Assembly (NCBI GenBank): GCA_000824845.1
Contig: CCNC01000131.1
Span: 1 to 64,000 of the forward strand
Direction of reading: 5' to 3'
From: Mesorhizobium sp. ORS 3359
GTDB taxonomy: Bacteria > Pseudomonadota > Alphaproteobacteria > Rhizobiales > Rhizobiaceae
Length of the DNA: 64,000 nt
Part shown: positions 27,257 to 35,224 of the stretch, one piece after another
How the letters are laid out: every line of letters starts with the position of its first letter
Numbering within the stretch: the first letter of the stretch is position 1
Made by a program: the position numbers and the translations under genes
Notes under the pieces: model-generated
Databases searched by the model: none
What the model was told of the DNA's origin: nothing
What the model saw: the letters and a program-made list of their open reading frames with translations, nothing else

Positions 27257-27862
27257 ATGAAAATGACGAGGGGCAAGCTGTTGCTCTTGGCAATGGCGAT
27301 GCAGCTTTCCGCCTGGGGCACGGCAAGCGCAGAACCGGTTTTCATGCATACGGGTGGCCGCACCACCCAGCCGGTCGGTCACTATGATTTCTGTCAGCGC
27401 ATTCCGGTCGAGTGCAGCGAGCGGACGCCGAAGGGGCCGCCGGTCGAGCTGACGCGCAAGCTGTGGGCGACGATCATCAACATCAACAATTCGGTCAACG
27501 CCCGCGTCAAGCCGCGCACCGATATGGAAATCTACGGTGTCGAGGAATACTGGGCCTATCCCGACAGTGGAGTTGGCGATTGCGAGGACTACGCGCTGGA
27601 GAAGCGCCGCGAGCTGATGGCCGCGGGTGTCCCGGCCGGCAATCTGTTGATGACGGTGGTTCGCCAGCCGAATGGCGACGGCCATGCCGTGCTGACCGTG
27701 CGCACCAGCCTCGGCGAGTTCATCCTCGACAATCTCGAGCCGAAAGTGCTCGCCTGGAACGATACGGTCTACACCTATCTCAAGCGCCAATCGACTGAGA
27801 ATTCCGGCGTTTGGGTGACGATCAACGACGGCCGCGAGGACGCGGTCGCCAGCGTCCGCTAA
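27257..27862 (+). CDS. transglutaminase-like cysteine peptidase (BTLCP/LapG family)
   Basis: This exported cysteine protease of 201 residues has a signal peptide (about 1-25, ending GTASA-EP). The catalytic triad is visible as Cys in GVGDCEDYALEKR, His in NGDGHAVLTV and Asp in FILDNLEP, the order of peptidase family C93. Pseudomonas LapG, the best-known member, cuts surface adhesins under cyclic di-GMP control through LapD. No LapD-like gene is seen here, so the analogy is only family-level. ATG 27257 follows GGGGAG. The 150 bp upstream are AT-rich and probably hold its promoter. Confidence 0.87.
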   Translation: MKMTRGKLLLLAMAMQLSAWGTASAEPVFMHTGGRTTQPVGHYDFCQRIPVECSERTPKGPPVELTRKLWATIININNSVNARVKPRTDMEIYGVEEYWAYPDSGVGDCEDYALEKRRELMAAGVPAGNLLMTVVRQPNGDGHAVLTVRTSLGEFILDNLEPKVLAWNDTVYTYLKRQSTENSGVWVTINDGREDAVASVR

Positions 27863-27873
27863 GGCGCCGAAGC

Positions 27874-28000
27874 GATCGGGCACGTCGCGGCGACGCTGCG
27901 ACGTGCCCAGGAAGAAAGCCCGGTCGAGTCCCCACCCTCCCCGTCCCCAACGACCGGGTTTTAGGAGCCGGCCCCTGTCCCCGGGGCCGGCTCCGCTGTT
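27874..28000 (+). ncRNA. candidate three-hairpin small RNA / structured 3' UTR
   Basis: Three perfect hairpins follow each other: GGGCACGTCGC/GCGACGTGCCC (27878-27908), CCCGGTCG/CGACCGGG (27919-27958) with TTTTA after it, and GGAGCCGGCCCC/GGGGCCGGCTCC (27964-27994). The middle loop (27927-27950) is C-rich with CCCTCCCCGTCCCC, complementary to Shine-Dalgarno sequences as in cuckoo-type RNAs. It begins 12 bp after the LapG-like stop, so it may be a processed 3' UTR. Confidence 0.4.
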
Positions 28001-28003
28001 TCT
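27964..28003 (+). terminator. 12-bp-stem terminator
   Basis: A perfect stem, GGAGCCGGCCCC / GGGGCCGGCTCC, has loop TGTCCCC and is followed by GCTGTTTCTT. It would end the transcript of the LapG-like gene and its structured 3' region. Confidence 0.75.
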
Positions 28004-28096
28004 TGCAGGGACCTGTCGAGGGTCAACGGATTGGCTTCGACCTACTGAAGCGCGATTGGCCCGCAGGCCTTCCGAACCGGAGCGGACGAGAGCAGT

Positions 28097-28675
28097 ATGG
28101 GCCGTTCGTTACGGATGAAGGCCGTGCTGGAAGTCCCTGAGGATCGCTGCGAGCGCCATCGGCTTTTCAAGGCTATAGACGGCGCCTTCAAGGCCGGAGA
28201 TTTCGCGGCCCTGGGCGTTGCGCTCGGCGGCTCAGCGCGCTGGTTCGACGAGCGGATGCCGTTCGAACTCGGCCTTGGGCATCCACTGGAATATGCGATC
28301 TACTGGAGCCCGGCCGCGTTCATCACCGCACTTCTCGATGCTGGCTCGAACCCGAATTACGAAGATCTGGCCGGCTTTCCTTCGATCATCGCGGCGTTGT
28401 CGACGGAACGGCCGGACCGGCTGGACGTCATCCATATCCTGCTCGAGCATAGCGCCGACCCGAACATGCGCGGCGTGAACGACTGGACGCCCCTGCATTA
28501 CGCGGTATCCCGGCGTGACACCGAGGCGATCCGTCTCCTGCTGCTGGCGGGCGCGGACCCATCGCTGCGAACCCGCATCGACGACTATGAGACACCATTG
28601 GAATGCGCGGAAGAGGCCGGCTTCGAGGCCGGCGCCTTTCTGCTGCGTGAAGCGATGAACAGCCGCCGCGGATGA
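28097..28675 (+). CDS. ankyrin-repeat protein
   Basis: This 192-residue soluble protein contains about three ankyrin units. The clearest are IHILLEHSADPNMRGVND-WTPLHYAVSRRDTEAIRLLLLAGADPSLR and the weaker preceding PAAFITALLDAGSNPNYED. Such repeats bind other proteins; no partner can be inferred. The N-terminal 45 residues have no recognisable domain. A second Met, at residue 7, is a possible start. The gene is convergent with gamma carbonic anhydrase. Confidence 0.82.
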   Translation: MGRSLRMKAVLEVPEDRCERHRLFKAIDGAFKAGDFAALGVALGGSARWFDERMPFELGLGHPLEYAIYWSPAAFITALLDAGSNPNYEDLAGFPSIIAALSTERPDRLDVIHILLEHSADPNMRGVNDWTPLHYAVSRRDTEAIRLLLLAGADPSLRTRIDDYETPLECAEEAGFEAGAFLLREAMNSRRG

Positions 28676-28695
28676 CGCGCGGAGCGCGGCCGTCG

Positions 28696-29223
28696 TTATA
28701 TCACCGTCAGCTTGGCCTTGAAGCGGTTGGCGTTGGCCACGTAGTGAGCGGCCGAGGCGCGCAGGCGCTGGACCGCCGCTTCATCCAGCGTCCTGATCAC
28801 CTTGGCGGGTGAGCCGACGATCAGCGAATTGTCGGGAAAAACCTTGTTTTCCGTCACCAGCGCGCCGGCGCCGACGAGCGAGTTGTTGCCGATCCTGGCG
28901 CCGTTCAGAACGATGGCGCCCATGCCGATCAGGCTGTTGTCGCCGATCGTGCATCCATGCAGCAGAGCTCTATGACCGATCGTGCAGCCTTCGCCGATGG
29001 TCAGTGGAAAGCCCGGATCGGTGTGCATGATCGTATGTTCCTGCACATTGGTGTCGGCGCCGATCGTGATGCGCTCGCCATCGCCGCGGATGGCGACGCC
29101 GAACCAGAAGCCGACATTGCGGCCGATCCGGACATTGCCGATCAGCGTGGCATCGGGCGCGATCCAGTTCGTATCGGCGTCCTCGAACTCGGGCGCCTTC
29201 CCATCGATCGCATAGACCGGCAT
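28696..29223 (-). CDS. gamma-type carbonic anhydrase family protein
   Basis: This is a left-handed beta-helix trimer protein of 175 residues, related to Cam and to YrdA/PaaY. Hexapeptide repeats are evident (IGNVRIGRNVGFWFGVAIRGD, IGEGCTIGHRALLHGCTIGDNSLIGMGAIVL). Zinc-ligand His residues are expected in EHTIMH, GHRALLHG. Many relatives lack proven anhydrase activity, so the name is by family only. Confidence 0.88.
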   Translation of the reverse strand: MPVYAIDGKAPEFEDADTNWIAPDATLIGNVRIGRNVGFWFGVAIRGDGERITIGADTNVQEHTIMHTDPGFPLTIGEGCTIGHRALLHGCTIGDNSLIGMGAIVLNGARIGNNSLVGAGALVTENKVFPDNSLIVGSPAKVIRTLDEAAVQRLRASAAHYVANANRFKAKLTVI

Positions 29224-29242
29224 TTTTCGTCTCCGATTCGTC

Positions 29243-29587
29243 TCAACCAGCGAATTCGAAAGACCCTAAATTGGCGGTCGCCCAGGATGCAATGGCGATG
29301 AGCACGACGCCAAGCGCCAGAGCCCATGCGATGGCCGTGCAGCCGCAGGACAACAGCGCCATCGTGCCGATGCGGCCCTCGCGCCGGGCGGCCAAGGCTT
29401 CGTTGGTAAGCATGAACGGCCCGGCGCAGGCCGTTGCCGCGAGCGAGCGCAGGATATGGACGGGCGAAACATAGGGTTCGGCGAAAGCCAGGCGTCGTCC
29501 TGAGAAAAGCTCCATGGCCGATCCGGACAGGCCGGAGGCCGTGAGGCCAACCGCAAAAGCGTAAAGAACAAGCACAACGGCACCCAT
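29243..29587 (-). CDS. small membrane protein of unknown function
   Basis: This 114-residue protein has an N-terminal membrane segment (MGAVVLVLYAFAVGLTASGL) and a C-terminal one (IAWALALGVVLIAIASW). Between them is a conserved-looking stretch: EPYVSPVHILRSLAATACAGPFMLTNEALAARREGRIG. I do not recognise a family with confidence. The open frame extends upstream to 29707, but that part would overlap the divergent gene and lacks a good start. ATG 29587 fits. Confidence 0.6.
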   Translation of the reverse strand: MGAVVLVLYAFAVGLTASGLSGSAMELFSGRRLAFAEPYVSPVHILRSLAATACAGPFMLTNEALAARREGRIGTMALLSCGCTAIAWALALGVVLIAIASWATANLGSFEFAG

Positions 29588-29696
29588 GTTTACCAACCGT
29601 TTACCATGAAAACGCACAGTCGTGCCAACGCGCTGCAAGAGCCATGCCGCGCAGGCTGTGCCGCCGAAGGACAGGTGGGCGGATCGGGAAAGAGCG

Positions 29697-30425
29697 ATGA
29701 GAGACACAACGGCTGCCGCGAGCCCGGACTTCGAGGTCGTCGATTCGACCCTGATGAAGCGGGTCTTCTATATTTTCGCGGCTCTGGCGCTGCTTTCGGT
29801 GGCGATCAGCGTCGGCGGCAAATGGCTCGGGCGGTCGATCGCCATGGCGGGCTATTCGGATGACACCACGGTGCGCCAGATCGTCATGGGCAACAATCTG
29901 ATCAGCGTGCCGGCAAACTTCATCCGCTTCGACCAGGCCAGGCGTGACGGCATCGCCTCGCGGCTCGATCTCTACCTGCGCTATCCCGAGATGGACGGCT
30001 ACAGCACGGCCGCGCGCGACGACTTCAACCACACGACGACCAGGAAGATCATCTTCCTGTCGTTCGAACCGCGGATGATGTCGCGCGACATGAGCGGCCG
30101 CTTCGCACCGATCTACAGCGCCCTGATCGAAAAGCCGGGCACGCCCGGCCCAGGCGGCACGACGGTTTACGCCTTCACGGAAAAATCAGGCTATCTCAAC
30201 GAGGTGCTGGCCGTCGCCGAACGTCCCGGCAGGGATCCGTTCGTCGCCCGCTGCCTGAGCGGTCCGAGCGCGGAGGAATCGCTGGCGCCCTGCGAGCGCG
30301 ACATCCAGGTCGGCGACGATCTCAGCCTCACCTACCGCTTTCCGCGCGAGCTGCTGGCGAACTGGCCGGCGCTGGACGCGGCGATTGCCGCCAAGGTGGC
30401 GGGTATCCTGAAGACGGGACACTGA
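29697..30425 (+). CDS. membrane-anchored protein of unknown function
   Basis: This 242-residue protein has one membrane segment near the N-terminus (about 21-43, VFYIFAALALLSVAISVGG) and a large, probably periplasmic domain. The domain holds YSDDTTVRQIVMGNNLISVPANFIRF, RLDLYLRYPEMDGYS and a pair of Cys (FVARCLSG, LAPCERDI) that could form a disulphide. I know no function; similar proteins are annotated as hypothetical in rhizobia. ATG 29697 is chosen over a longer frame starting at 29622. It is divergent from the small membrane protein. Confidence 0.7.
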   Translation: MRDTTAAASPDFEVVDSTLMKRVFYIFAALALLSVAISVGGKWLGRSIAMAGYSDDTTVRQIVMGNNLISVPANFIRFDQARRDGIASRLDLYLRYPEMDGYSTAARDDFNHTTTRKIIFLSFEPRMMSRDMSGRFAPIYSALIEKPGTPGPGGTTVYAFTEKSGYLNEVLAVAERPGRDPFVARCLSGPSAEESLAPCERDIQVGDDLSLTYRFPRELLANWPALDAAIAAKVAGILKTGH

Positions 30426-30505
30426 GGGCTGGCTCAACGCTTCTCCGCCTCGGGCGCCAAGACATTGTCTGGCATCGCGCTGACAAGGCGCGCTAAAGAT
30501 CGAGC

Positions 30506-31744
30506 ATGACGCCAGCCTATCTCGCCTTCGACCCGACCAGTCGCCGCCTGCGGCTCGACCCGCATGAGCCGGCCTTCGTGCAAAACCCTTACGAGGCCTA
30601 CGCCTTCCTGCATGGCACTTCCAACGCCTTCCTTTGGGAAGACTACGGCTTCTGGTGCTTTGGCGGCTTCGACGATGTGAATCGGTTGCTGCGCGACCGC
30701 CGTTTCGGCCGGCAGAATCCGGCGGGGATTCCGGACAGCCGCGGCGTCGGCGACGATCGCTCGCATCTTGCGGCCTTCGACGCGATCGAGGCCAATTCCA
30801 CGCTGGAGCTCGAGCCGCCGGTGCATACGCGGCTCAGAACGCTGGTCAACCGCGCCTTCGTCTCGCGCCAGGTCGAGTGGCTCAGACCACGCATCGAGGT
30901 GCTGGCCAACGAATTGATCGACCGCTTCGAGCCAGGAGGCGTCGACCTTTTGCCCGCTTATGCCTCGCCTTTGCCGATCACCATCATCGCCGAAATGCTT
31001 GGCGTGCCGGTCGAGATGGGGCCGCAATTGCTGGACTGGTCGCATCAGATGGTCGCCATGTACATGCATGGCCGCACGCGCGAAACGGAGGACATCGCCA
31101 ACCGCGCCGCGCGCGATTTTGCTGCCTTTCTTCGCGGTTACGTCGCCGAGCGGCGCAAGACGCCGGGCGAAGACCTGCTGTCGCTCTTGATCGAAGCCCA
31201 GGACAACGGCCAGAAGCTGTCGGAAGACGAGCTGGTGTCCTCGGCGATCCTGCTCCTCAATGCCGGCCATGAAGCGACCGTGCACCAGACGGGCAATGCG
31301 GTGCGCTCGATCCTCGCGCAAGGCGGCGATCCGCGCCGCTTCTTCGAAACGCCGGAGAAAAACGGCGCGGCGGTCGAGGAATGCCTGCGATTTGATGCGC
31401 CCCTGCACATGTTTCTGCGCTATGCCTATGAAGAGATCGAAGTGTCGCCGGGCATCGTGGTCAAGCCGGGCGAGATGGTCGCGCTGCTGCTCGGCATGGC
31501 CAATCACGATCCCCTGGCCTTTGCCGAGCCGGATATCTTCAACTCAGCCCGCGCGGACCAAAAGAATGTCTCCTTCGGCGCCGGCATCCATTTCTGCATC
31601 GGCGCGCCGCTGGCCAGGCTTGAGTTGCAGGTCTCGCTGAAGACGCTGTTCGACCGGTTGCCGAATCTACGCCTGGCGGAGGCGCCGCGTTTCCGCGACA
31701 GCTATCATTTCCACGGGCTGGAGAGGCTGGCTGTCGACTACTGA
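30506..31744 (+). CDS. cytochrome P450
   Basis: This is a soluble bacterial P450 monooxygenase of 412 residues. The haem-thiolate motif is in SFGAGIHFCIGAPLARLEL (F-x-x-G-x-H-x-C-x-G, Cys near 364). The I-helix oxygen-activation motif is LLNAGHEATVHQ, where Ala replaces the usual acidic-Thr pair's first position (AGHEAT), and the K-helix ExxR is ECLRFD. No ferredoxin or reductase gene is adjacent, so electron partners must be encoded elsewhere. The substrate cannot be predicted. Confidence 0.9.
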   Translation: MTPAYLAFDPTSRRLRLDPHEPAFVQNPYEAYAFLHGTSNAFLWEDYGFWCFGGFDDVNRLLRDRRFGRQNPAGIPDSRGVGDDRSHLAAFDAIEANSTLELEPPVHTRLRTLVNRAFVSRQVEWLRPRIEVLANELIDRFEPGGVDLLPAYASPLPITIIAEMLGVPVEMGPQLLDWSHQMVAMYMHGRTRETEDIANRAARDFAAFLRGYVAERRKTPGEDLLSLLIEAQDNGQKLSEDELVSSAILLLNAGHEATVHQTGNAVRSILAQGGDPRRFFETPEKNGAAVEECLRFDAPLHMFLRYAYEEIEVSPGIVVKPGEMVALLLGMANHDPLAFAEPDIFNSARADQKNVSFGAGIHFCIGAPLARLELQVSLKTLFDRLPNLRLAEAPRFRDSYHFHGLERLAVDY

Positions 31745-31817
31745 TGTCAGAGAGCGAGCAGAGGGCAACGTCACCAGCAAACCACGAAGTTTGGGATCTC
31801 CCCACTGAGCTGGTGGT

Positions 31818-32054
31818 TCACCCCCTAAACCAGACATATATTTGTAGCAGTATAAGACCCGCAAAAACCAGGGCAAGCGCCGGAAAGAACGCTACGCAGA
31901 GCCAAAAACTTATCGGGTGCATAGCCTTAAGATAGACTCTTCCCCTTGCAGGGTATATTCCTGTTTTAATTGCAGGATAGCCGACAGAAACAAAAAACCT
32001 GATCAGCCAAGCATCCAGAAGAGCCAGCACAACAAAAATACATATCTCTCTCAT
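31818..32054 (-). CDS. AT-rich orphan small membrane protein
   Basis: This is a 78-residue frame with two membrane segments (MREICIFVVLALLDAWLI and FWLCVAFFPALALVFAGLI) joined by a basic loop with GIYPARGRVYLKAMHP. AAGGTG precedes ATG 32054. Its base composition is clearly more AT-rich than all neighbours, suggesting transfer or a young gene. I recognise no family. It lies downstream of the cupin gene, perhaps cotranscribed, and convergent with the P450. Confidence 0.5.
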   Translation of the reverse strand: MREICIFVVLALLDAWLIRFFVSVGYPAIKTGIYPARGRVYLKAMHPISFWLCVAFFPALALVFAGLILLQIYVWFRG

Positions 32055-32092
32055 CTCGACACCTTGCACGGTGATCGGTTGCGGCAGATCGT

Positions 32093-32437
32093 CTAAAGTC
32101 GGATCACATATTCCTTGCGCGTCGTCTCGAGCACTTCCCAGCTGCCCTTGAAGCCCGGCCTCAGCACGAAGCTGTCGCCGGCCCGCACGGTGCGGGCCTC
32201 GCCGCCGTCCTCGGCGATCACCGAGACGCCGGACAGGATGTGGCAGAACTCCCATTCGTCGTAGGAGATACGCCATTTGCCCGGCGTCGCTTCCCAGATG
32301 CCGGCATAGAGGCCGCCGTCGCGTTCCTCGACGTTCCAGGTACAGAATTTCGGATCGCCCGAGATCACCCGGTCCGGGGCCGGCGCACCGGCCTCCGGCT
32401 CGACGCTGTCGACACTGACCGCAAGAAAGGCAGACAT
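32093..32437 (-). CDS. cupin-domain protein (DUF861 type)
   Basis: This 114-residue small beta-barrel resembles the Cupin_3/DUF861 family: GIWEATPGKWRISYDEWEFCHILSGVSVI followed by AGDSFVLRPGFKGSWEV. These proteins bind metal or small ligands; relatives include ureidoglycolate- and ethanolamine-associated cupins. It begins 1 bp after the metY stop (TGA-T-ATG), so it is translationally linked to metY. A role in sulfur amino-acid handling is possible but unproven. Confidence 0.82.
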   Translation of the reverse strand: MSAFLAVSVDSVEPEAGAPAPDRVISGDPKFCTWNVEERDGGLYAGIWEATPGKWRISYDEWEFCHILSGVSVIAEDGGEARTVRAGDSFVLRPGFKGSWEVLETTRKEYVIRL

Positions 32438-32438
32438 A

Positions 32439-33719
32439 TCAGACCTTGCTTAACGCCTGCTCAAGATCGGCGACGATGTCGTTGACGTCCTCGATGCCGA
32501 TCGACAGCCGCACAGTGTCCGGCCCGGCGCCAGCCTTGACCTTCTGCTCGTCGGAGAGCTGGCGGTGCGTCGTCGAGGCCGGATGGATGACCAGCGACTT
32601 GGTGTCGCCGACATTGGCCAAATGCGAGAACAGTTCCAGCGCCTCGACGAATTTGACACCGGCCTCGTAGCCGCCCTTGAGGCCGAAGGTGAAGACGGCA
32701 CCCGCGCCCTGCGGCGAATATTTCTTCTGCAGCGCGTTGTTCTTGTCGCTCGGCAGTCCGGGATAGTTCACCCAGGCAACCTTGGGATGACTGGAGAGCC
32801 AGCCGGCGACGCTCGCTGCATTGTCGCAATGGCGCTGCATCCTGAGCGGCAGCGTCTCCAGGCCAGTCAGGATCAGGAAGGCGTTGAAGGGTGAGATCGC
32901 CGGGCCGAGATCGCGCAGGCCAAGCACGCGCGCGGCAATGGCGAAGGCGAAGTTGCCGAAGGTCTCGTGCAGGACGAGCCCGCCATATTCGGGCCGCGGC
33001 TCCGACAGCATCGGATATTTGCCCGACTTGGACCAGTCGAACGTGCCGCCGTCGACGATGACGCCACCGATCGAATTGCCGTGGCCGCCGATGAACTTGG
33101 TCAGCGAATGGACGACGATGTCGGCGCCATGCTCGATCGGCCGCACCAGATAGGGCGAAGCCAGCGTGTTGTCGACGATCAATGGCAGGCCATGCTTGCG
33201 GGCAATGTCGCCGATCTTCTCGATGTCGACGAAGACGCCGCCCGGATTGGCGAGACTTTCGATGAAGATCGCTTTGGTCCTGTCGTCGATCTGTTTCTCG
33301 AAGGTCGAGAGGTCGTTGACGTCGGCCCAGCGCACCTCCCAGCCATAATTCTTGAAGGCGTGGCCGAACTGGTTGATCGAACCGCCATAGAGCTTGTTGG
33401 CGGCGATGAAATTGTCGCCCGGCTGCATCAGGTTGTGGAAGACGATCACCTGCGCGGCATGGCCGGAGGCGACGGCAAGTGCGGCGGTGCCGCCTTCCAG
33501 GGCGGCGACGCGCTCCTCGAGCACCGCCTGCGTCGGGTTCATGATGCGGGTGTAGATGTTGCCGAAGGCCTTCAGCCCAAACAGCGAAGCAGCATGGTCG
33601 GCATCGTCGAAGACAAAGGAGGTGGTTTGATAGATTGGCGTGGCCCTGGCGCCGGTCGCCGGATCGGGCTTGGCGCCGGCATGAACGGCCAAGGTGTTGA
33701 AACCGGGCGTACGGGTCAT
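32439..33719 (-). CDS. metY: O-acetylhomoserine aminocarboxypropyltransferase (sulfhydrylase)
   Basis: This PLP enzyme of the Cys/Met metabolism family makes homocysteine from O-acetylhomoserine and sulfide. The 426 residues are typical of MetY, longer than cystathionine synthases. The PLP Lys is in DIVVHSLTKFIGGHGNSIGG, with other landmarks YTRIMNPTQAVLEERVAALEGG and VFVDIEKIGDIARKHGLPLIVDNTLASP. It starts MTRTPGFNTLAVHAGAKPDP, with AGGAGAGGAAG upstream. A terminator-like hairpin sits only 26 bp before the ATG. O-succinylhomoserine could be the substrate instead. Confidence 0.9.
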   Translation of the reverse strand: MTRTPGFNTLAVHAGAKPDPATGARATPIYQTTSFVFDDADHAASLFGLKAFGNIYTRIMNPTQAVLEERVAALEGGTAALAVASGHAAQVIVFHNLMQPGDNFIAANKLYGGSINQFGHAFKNYGWEVRWADVNDLSTFEKQIDDRTKAIFIESLANPGGVFVDIEKIGDIARKHGLPLIVDNTLASPYLVRPIEHGADIVVHSLTKFIGGHGNSIGGVIVDGGTFDWSKSGKYPMLSEPRPEYGGLVLHETFGNFAFAIAARVLGLRDLGPAISPFNAFLILTGLETLPLRMQRHCDNAASVAGWLSSHPKVAWVNYPGLPSDKNNALQKKYSPQGAGAVFTFGLKGGYEAGVKFVEALELFSHLANVGDTKSLVIHPASTTHRQLSDEQKVKAGAGPDTVRLSIGIEDVNDIVADLEQALSKV

Positions 33720-33744
33720 CTAAGTCTTCCTCTCCTGATCTTCG

Positions 33745-33777
33745 AAAAAACGCCGGGCATTCTTGGCGAAGCCCGGG
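33745..33777 (-). terminator. terminator/attenuator hairpin in metY leader
   Basis: On the minus strand CCGGGC (loop TTCGCCAAGAAT) GCCCGG is followed by CGTTTTTT. It ends 25 bp before the metY ATG, leaving room for the ribosome site but not for a promoter. A second stem, TTCGCGGC/GCCGCGAA, lies just upstream (33803-33825). It may instead simply end the upstream operon. Confidence 0.6.
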
Positions 33778-33879
33778 TTGGAATGCAAAGAAGAAAATAC
33801 CTTTCGCGGCGCGATCTGCCGCGAACGCCCGAGAAAATCCGTTTCTTCCCGGAATAACTTTGCGCGCGCCGCTGGGCGC

Positions 33880-34401
33880 CTATTTCTGGCGCACGCCGAA
33901 GCTCTGAAACCCCTGACGCATCAAGGGTTTCTTCGACGACAGAACGCCGGAGTTGACGCCGGTCCAGCCGATCTCGCCGGACAGCTTGCCGTATTCGATC
34001 TTCGGGCAGCGGTTCATCACCACCCTGATGCCGGCCGCCTCGGCGCGGGTGGCGGCCTCGTCATGGCGCACGCCAAGCTGCATCCAGACGACCTTGGGCA
34101 ACGGGTCGAGCTTCAGCACCTGGTCGATGATGCCGGGCACTGCCGAGGAAGCGCGAAAAATGTCGATCATGTCGACCGGCTGTGGCAGGTCGGCCAGGCT
34201 GGCATAGACAGTGCGGCCCAGGATCTCCTTGCCGGCATGGCCGGGGTTGATCGGGAACACCGAAAAACCTTTGGCCAATAGATATTTCAGCACGAAGTAG
34301 CTCGGCCGCACGTCGTTGGGCGACGCGCCGATCATGGCGATCGTCTTCACCGAGTTCAAAATGCCGGCGATGTAGGCGTTGTCGTAAGTGTCGTGATTCA
34401 T
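33880..34401 (-). CDS. CoA-binding (Rossmann-fold) protein
   Basis: This 173-residue single-domain protein of the CoA_binding_2 family is similar to YccU/succinyl-CoA-synthetase-type CoA-binding domains. The Rossmann start is TIAMIGASPNDVRPSYFVLKYLL, with INPGHAGKEILG and VVMNRCPKIEYGK further on. Such stand-alone proteins are of unknown role. Its start overlaps the upstream AAA ATPase stop by 4 bp, so the two are translated together. Confidence 0.85.
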   Translation of the reverse strand: MNHDTYDNAYIAGILNSVKTIAMIGASPNDVRPSYFVLKYLLAKGFSVFPINPGHAGKEILGRTVYASLADLPQPVDMIDIFRASSAVPGIIDQVLKLDPLPKVVWMQLGVRHDEAATRAEAAGIRVVMNRCPKIEYGKLSGEIGWTGVNSGVLSSKKPLMRQGFQSFGVRQK

Positions 34402-35180
34402 GGTTCGTCCTCATACAGCGCTTCGGCGAGAAAGGCAGCCGGGTCGCTGCAGAAGTCACGCATCATGCGAAAATGGTCGGTGTCCTGAAAATCGATCTGG
34501 TCGAGGCCGAAGCGGCTGATGCGGAAGAGCCGCGCGTTCGGACAGGCCATCAGCAGCGGCGAGTGCGTCGCCATGATCACCTGCGCTGTGCCGGATTGCT
34601 CCATGCGTTGAAGCAATTTGAGCAGCTCGATCTGGCGCGTCGGCGACAGCGCGCTTTCGGGCTCGTCGAGGATGTAGATGCCTTGCCGGCGGCAGCGCTC
34701 CTCGAAGAAGCGGATGAAGCCTTCGCCATGCGACCAGGACAGAAAGTCGGGTGGCGGTGGCCTGAACGGATCTTCGAGCGCAACCTTATCGAGATAGCGC
34801 GCGACCGAGTAGAACGATTCAGCGCGGAAGAACCAGCCGGCTGTGACCTTCGGCAGCCAATGGCCGCGCAGCGTGTCCGCAAGCGCCGCGCCGCTTTTGT
34901 CGATGGCGATGGAATGATCTACCGGACGATACCCCTTGCCGCCGCCCGCCTCGTCATAGCCTGCCAATGCGCCGATCGCTTCCAGCAGGGTCGATTTGCC
35001 GGTGCCGTTCTCGCCGACGATGATGGTGATGGCCGAGGCGAATTCGAACTCGAATTCGCGGTCGCGAAAAATCGGCAGGTTCCAGGGATATTGGTCCCAA
35101 GCGGCAACCCGCGAGGGCTCAAGCAGGATGCGCTTGAGGTAGGGCGCTTTCAGCCGTGTCAGTTGCTTGCGGGCAGCCAC
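34398..35180 (-). CDS. stand-alone ABC/AAA-type ATPase
   Basis: This 260-residue soluble ATPase of the AAA_21/AAA_23 (SMC/OLD-like) group has Walker A IIVGENGTGKSTLLEAIG (about 52-60), an ABC-signature-like SWSHGEGF, Walker B GIYILDEPESALSP and a switch His in MATHSPLL. No membrane or nuclease partner domain is present. Similar proteins are usually annotated as AAA family ATPases of unknown role. The start is GTG. It overlaps the CoA-binding gene by 4 bp and has no toxin or nuclease neighbour, so a defence role is not supported. Confidence 0.85.
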   Translation of the reverse strand: MAARKQLTRLKAPYLKRILLEPSRVAAWDQYPWNLPIFRDREFEFEFASAITIIVGENGTGKSTLLEAIGALAGYDEAGGGKGYRPVDHSIAIDKSGAALADTLRGHWLPKVTAGWFFRAESFYSVARYLDKVALEDPFRPPPPDFLSWSHGEGFIRFFEERCRRQGIYILDEPESALSPTRQIELLKLLQRMEQSGTAQVIMATHSPLLMACPNARLFRISRFGLDQIDFQDTDHFRMMRDFCSDPAAFLAEALYEDEP

Positions 35181-35224
35181 GTCGAACCTTCAGCGATGGA
35201 ATGGCGCGGCTCCATTCAAACCGG

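Noticed and set aside
26822..27862. Long frame joining the end of the PilZ gene to the LapG-like protease
   Set aside because: It crosses a clear terminator (27042-27068); the protease has its own signal peptide and ribosome site at 27257.
33720..33880. SAM-II riboswitch before metY
   Set aside because: The expected TGATTT / GCTAAA core elements are not seen; only generic hairpins are present.
34398..35180. Stand-alone ATPase as part of an anti-phage system
   Set aside because: No nuclease, TOPRIM, toxin or other defence gene is adjacent; its partner is a CoA-binding protein.
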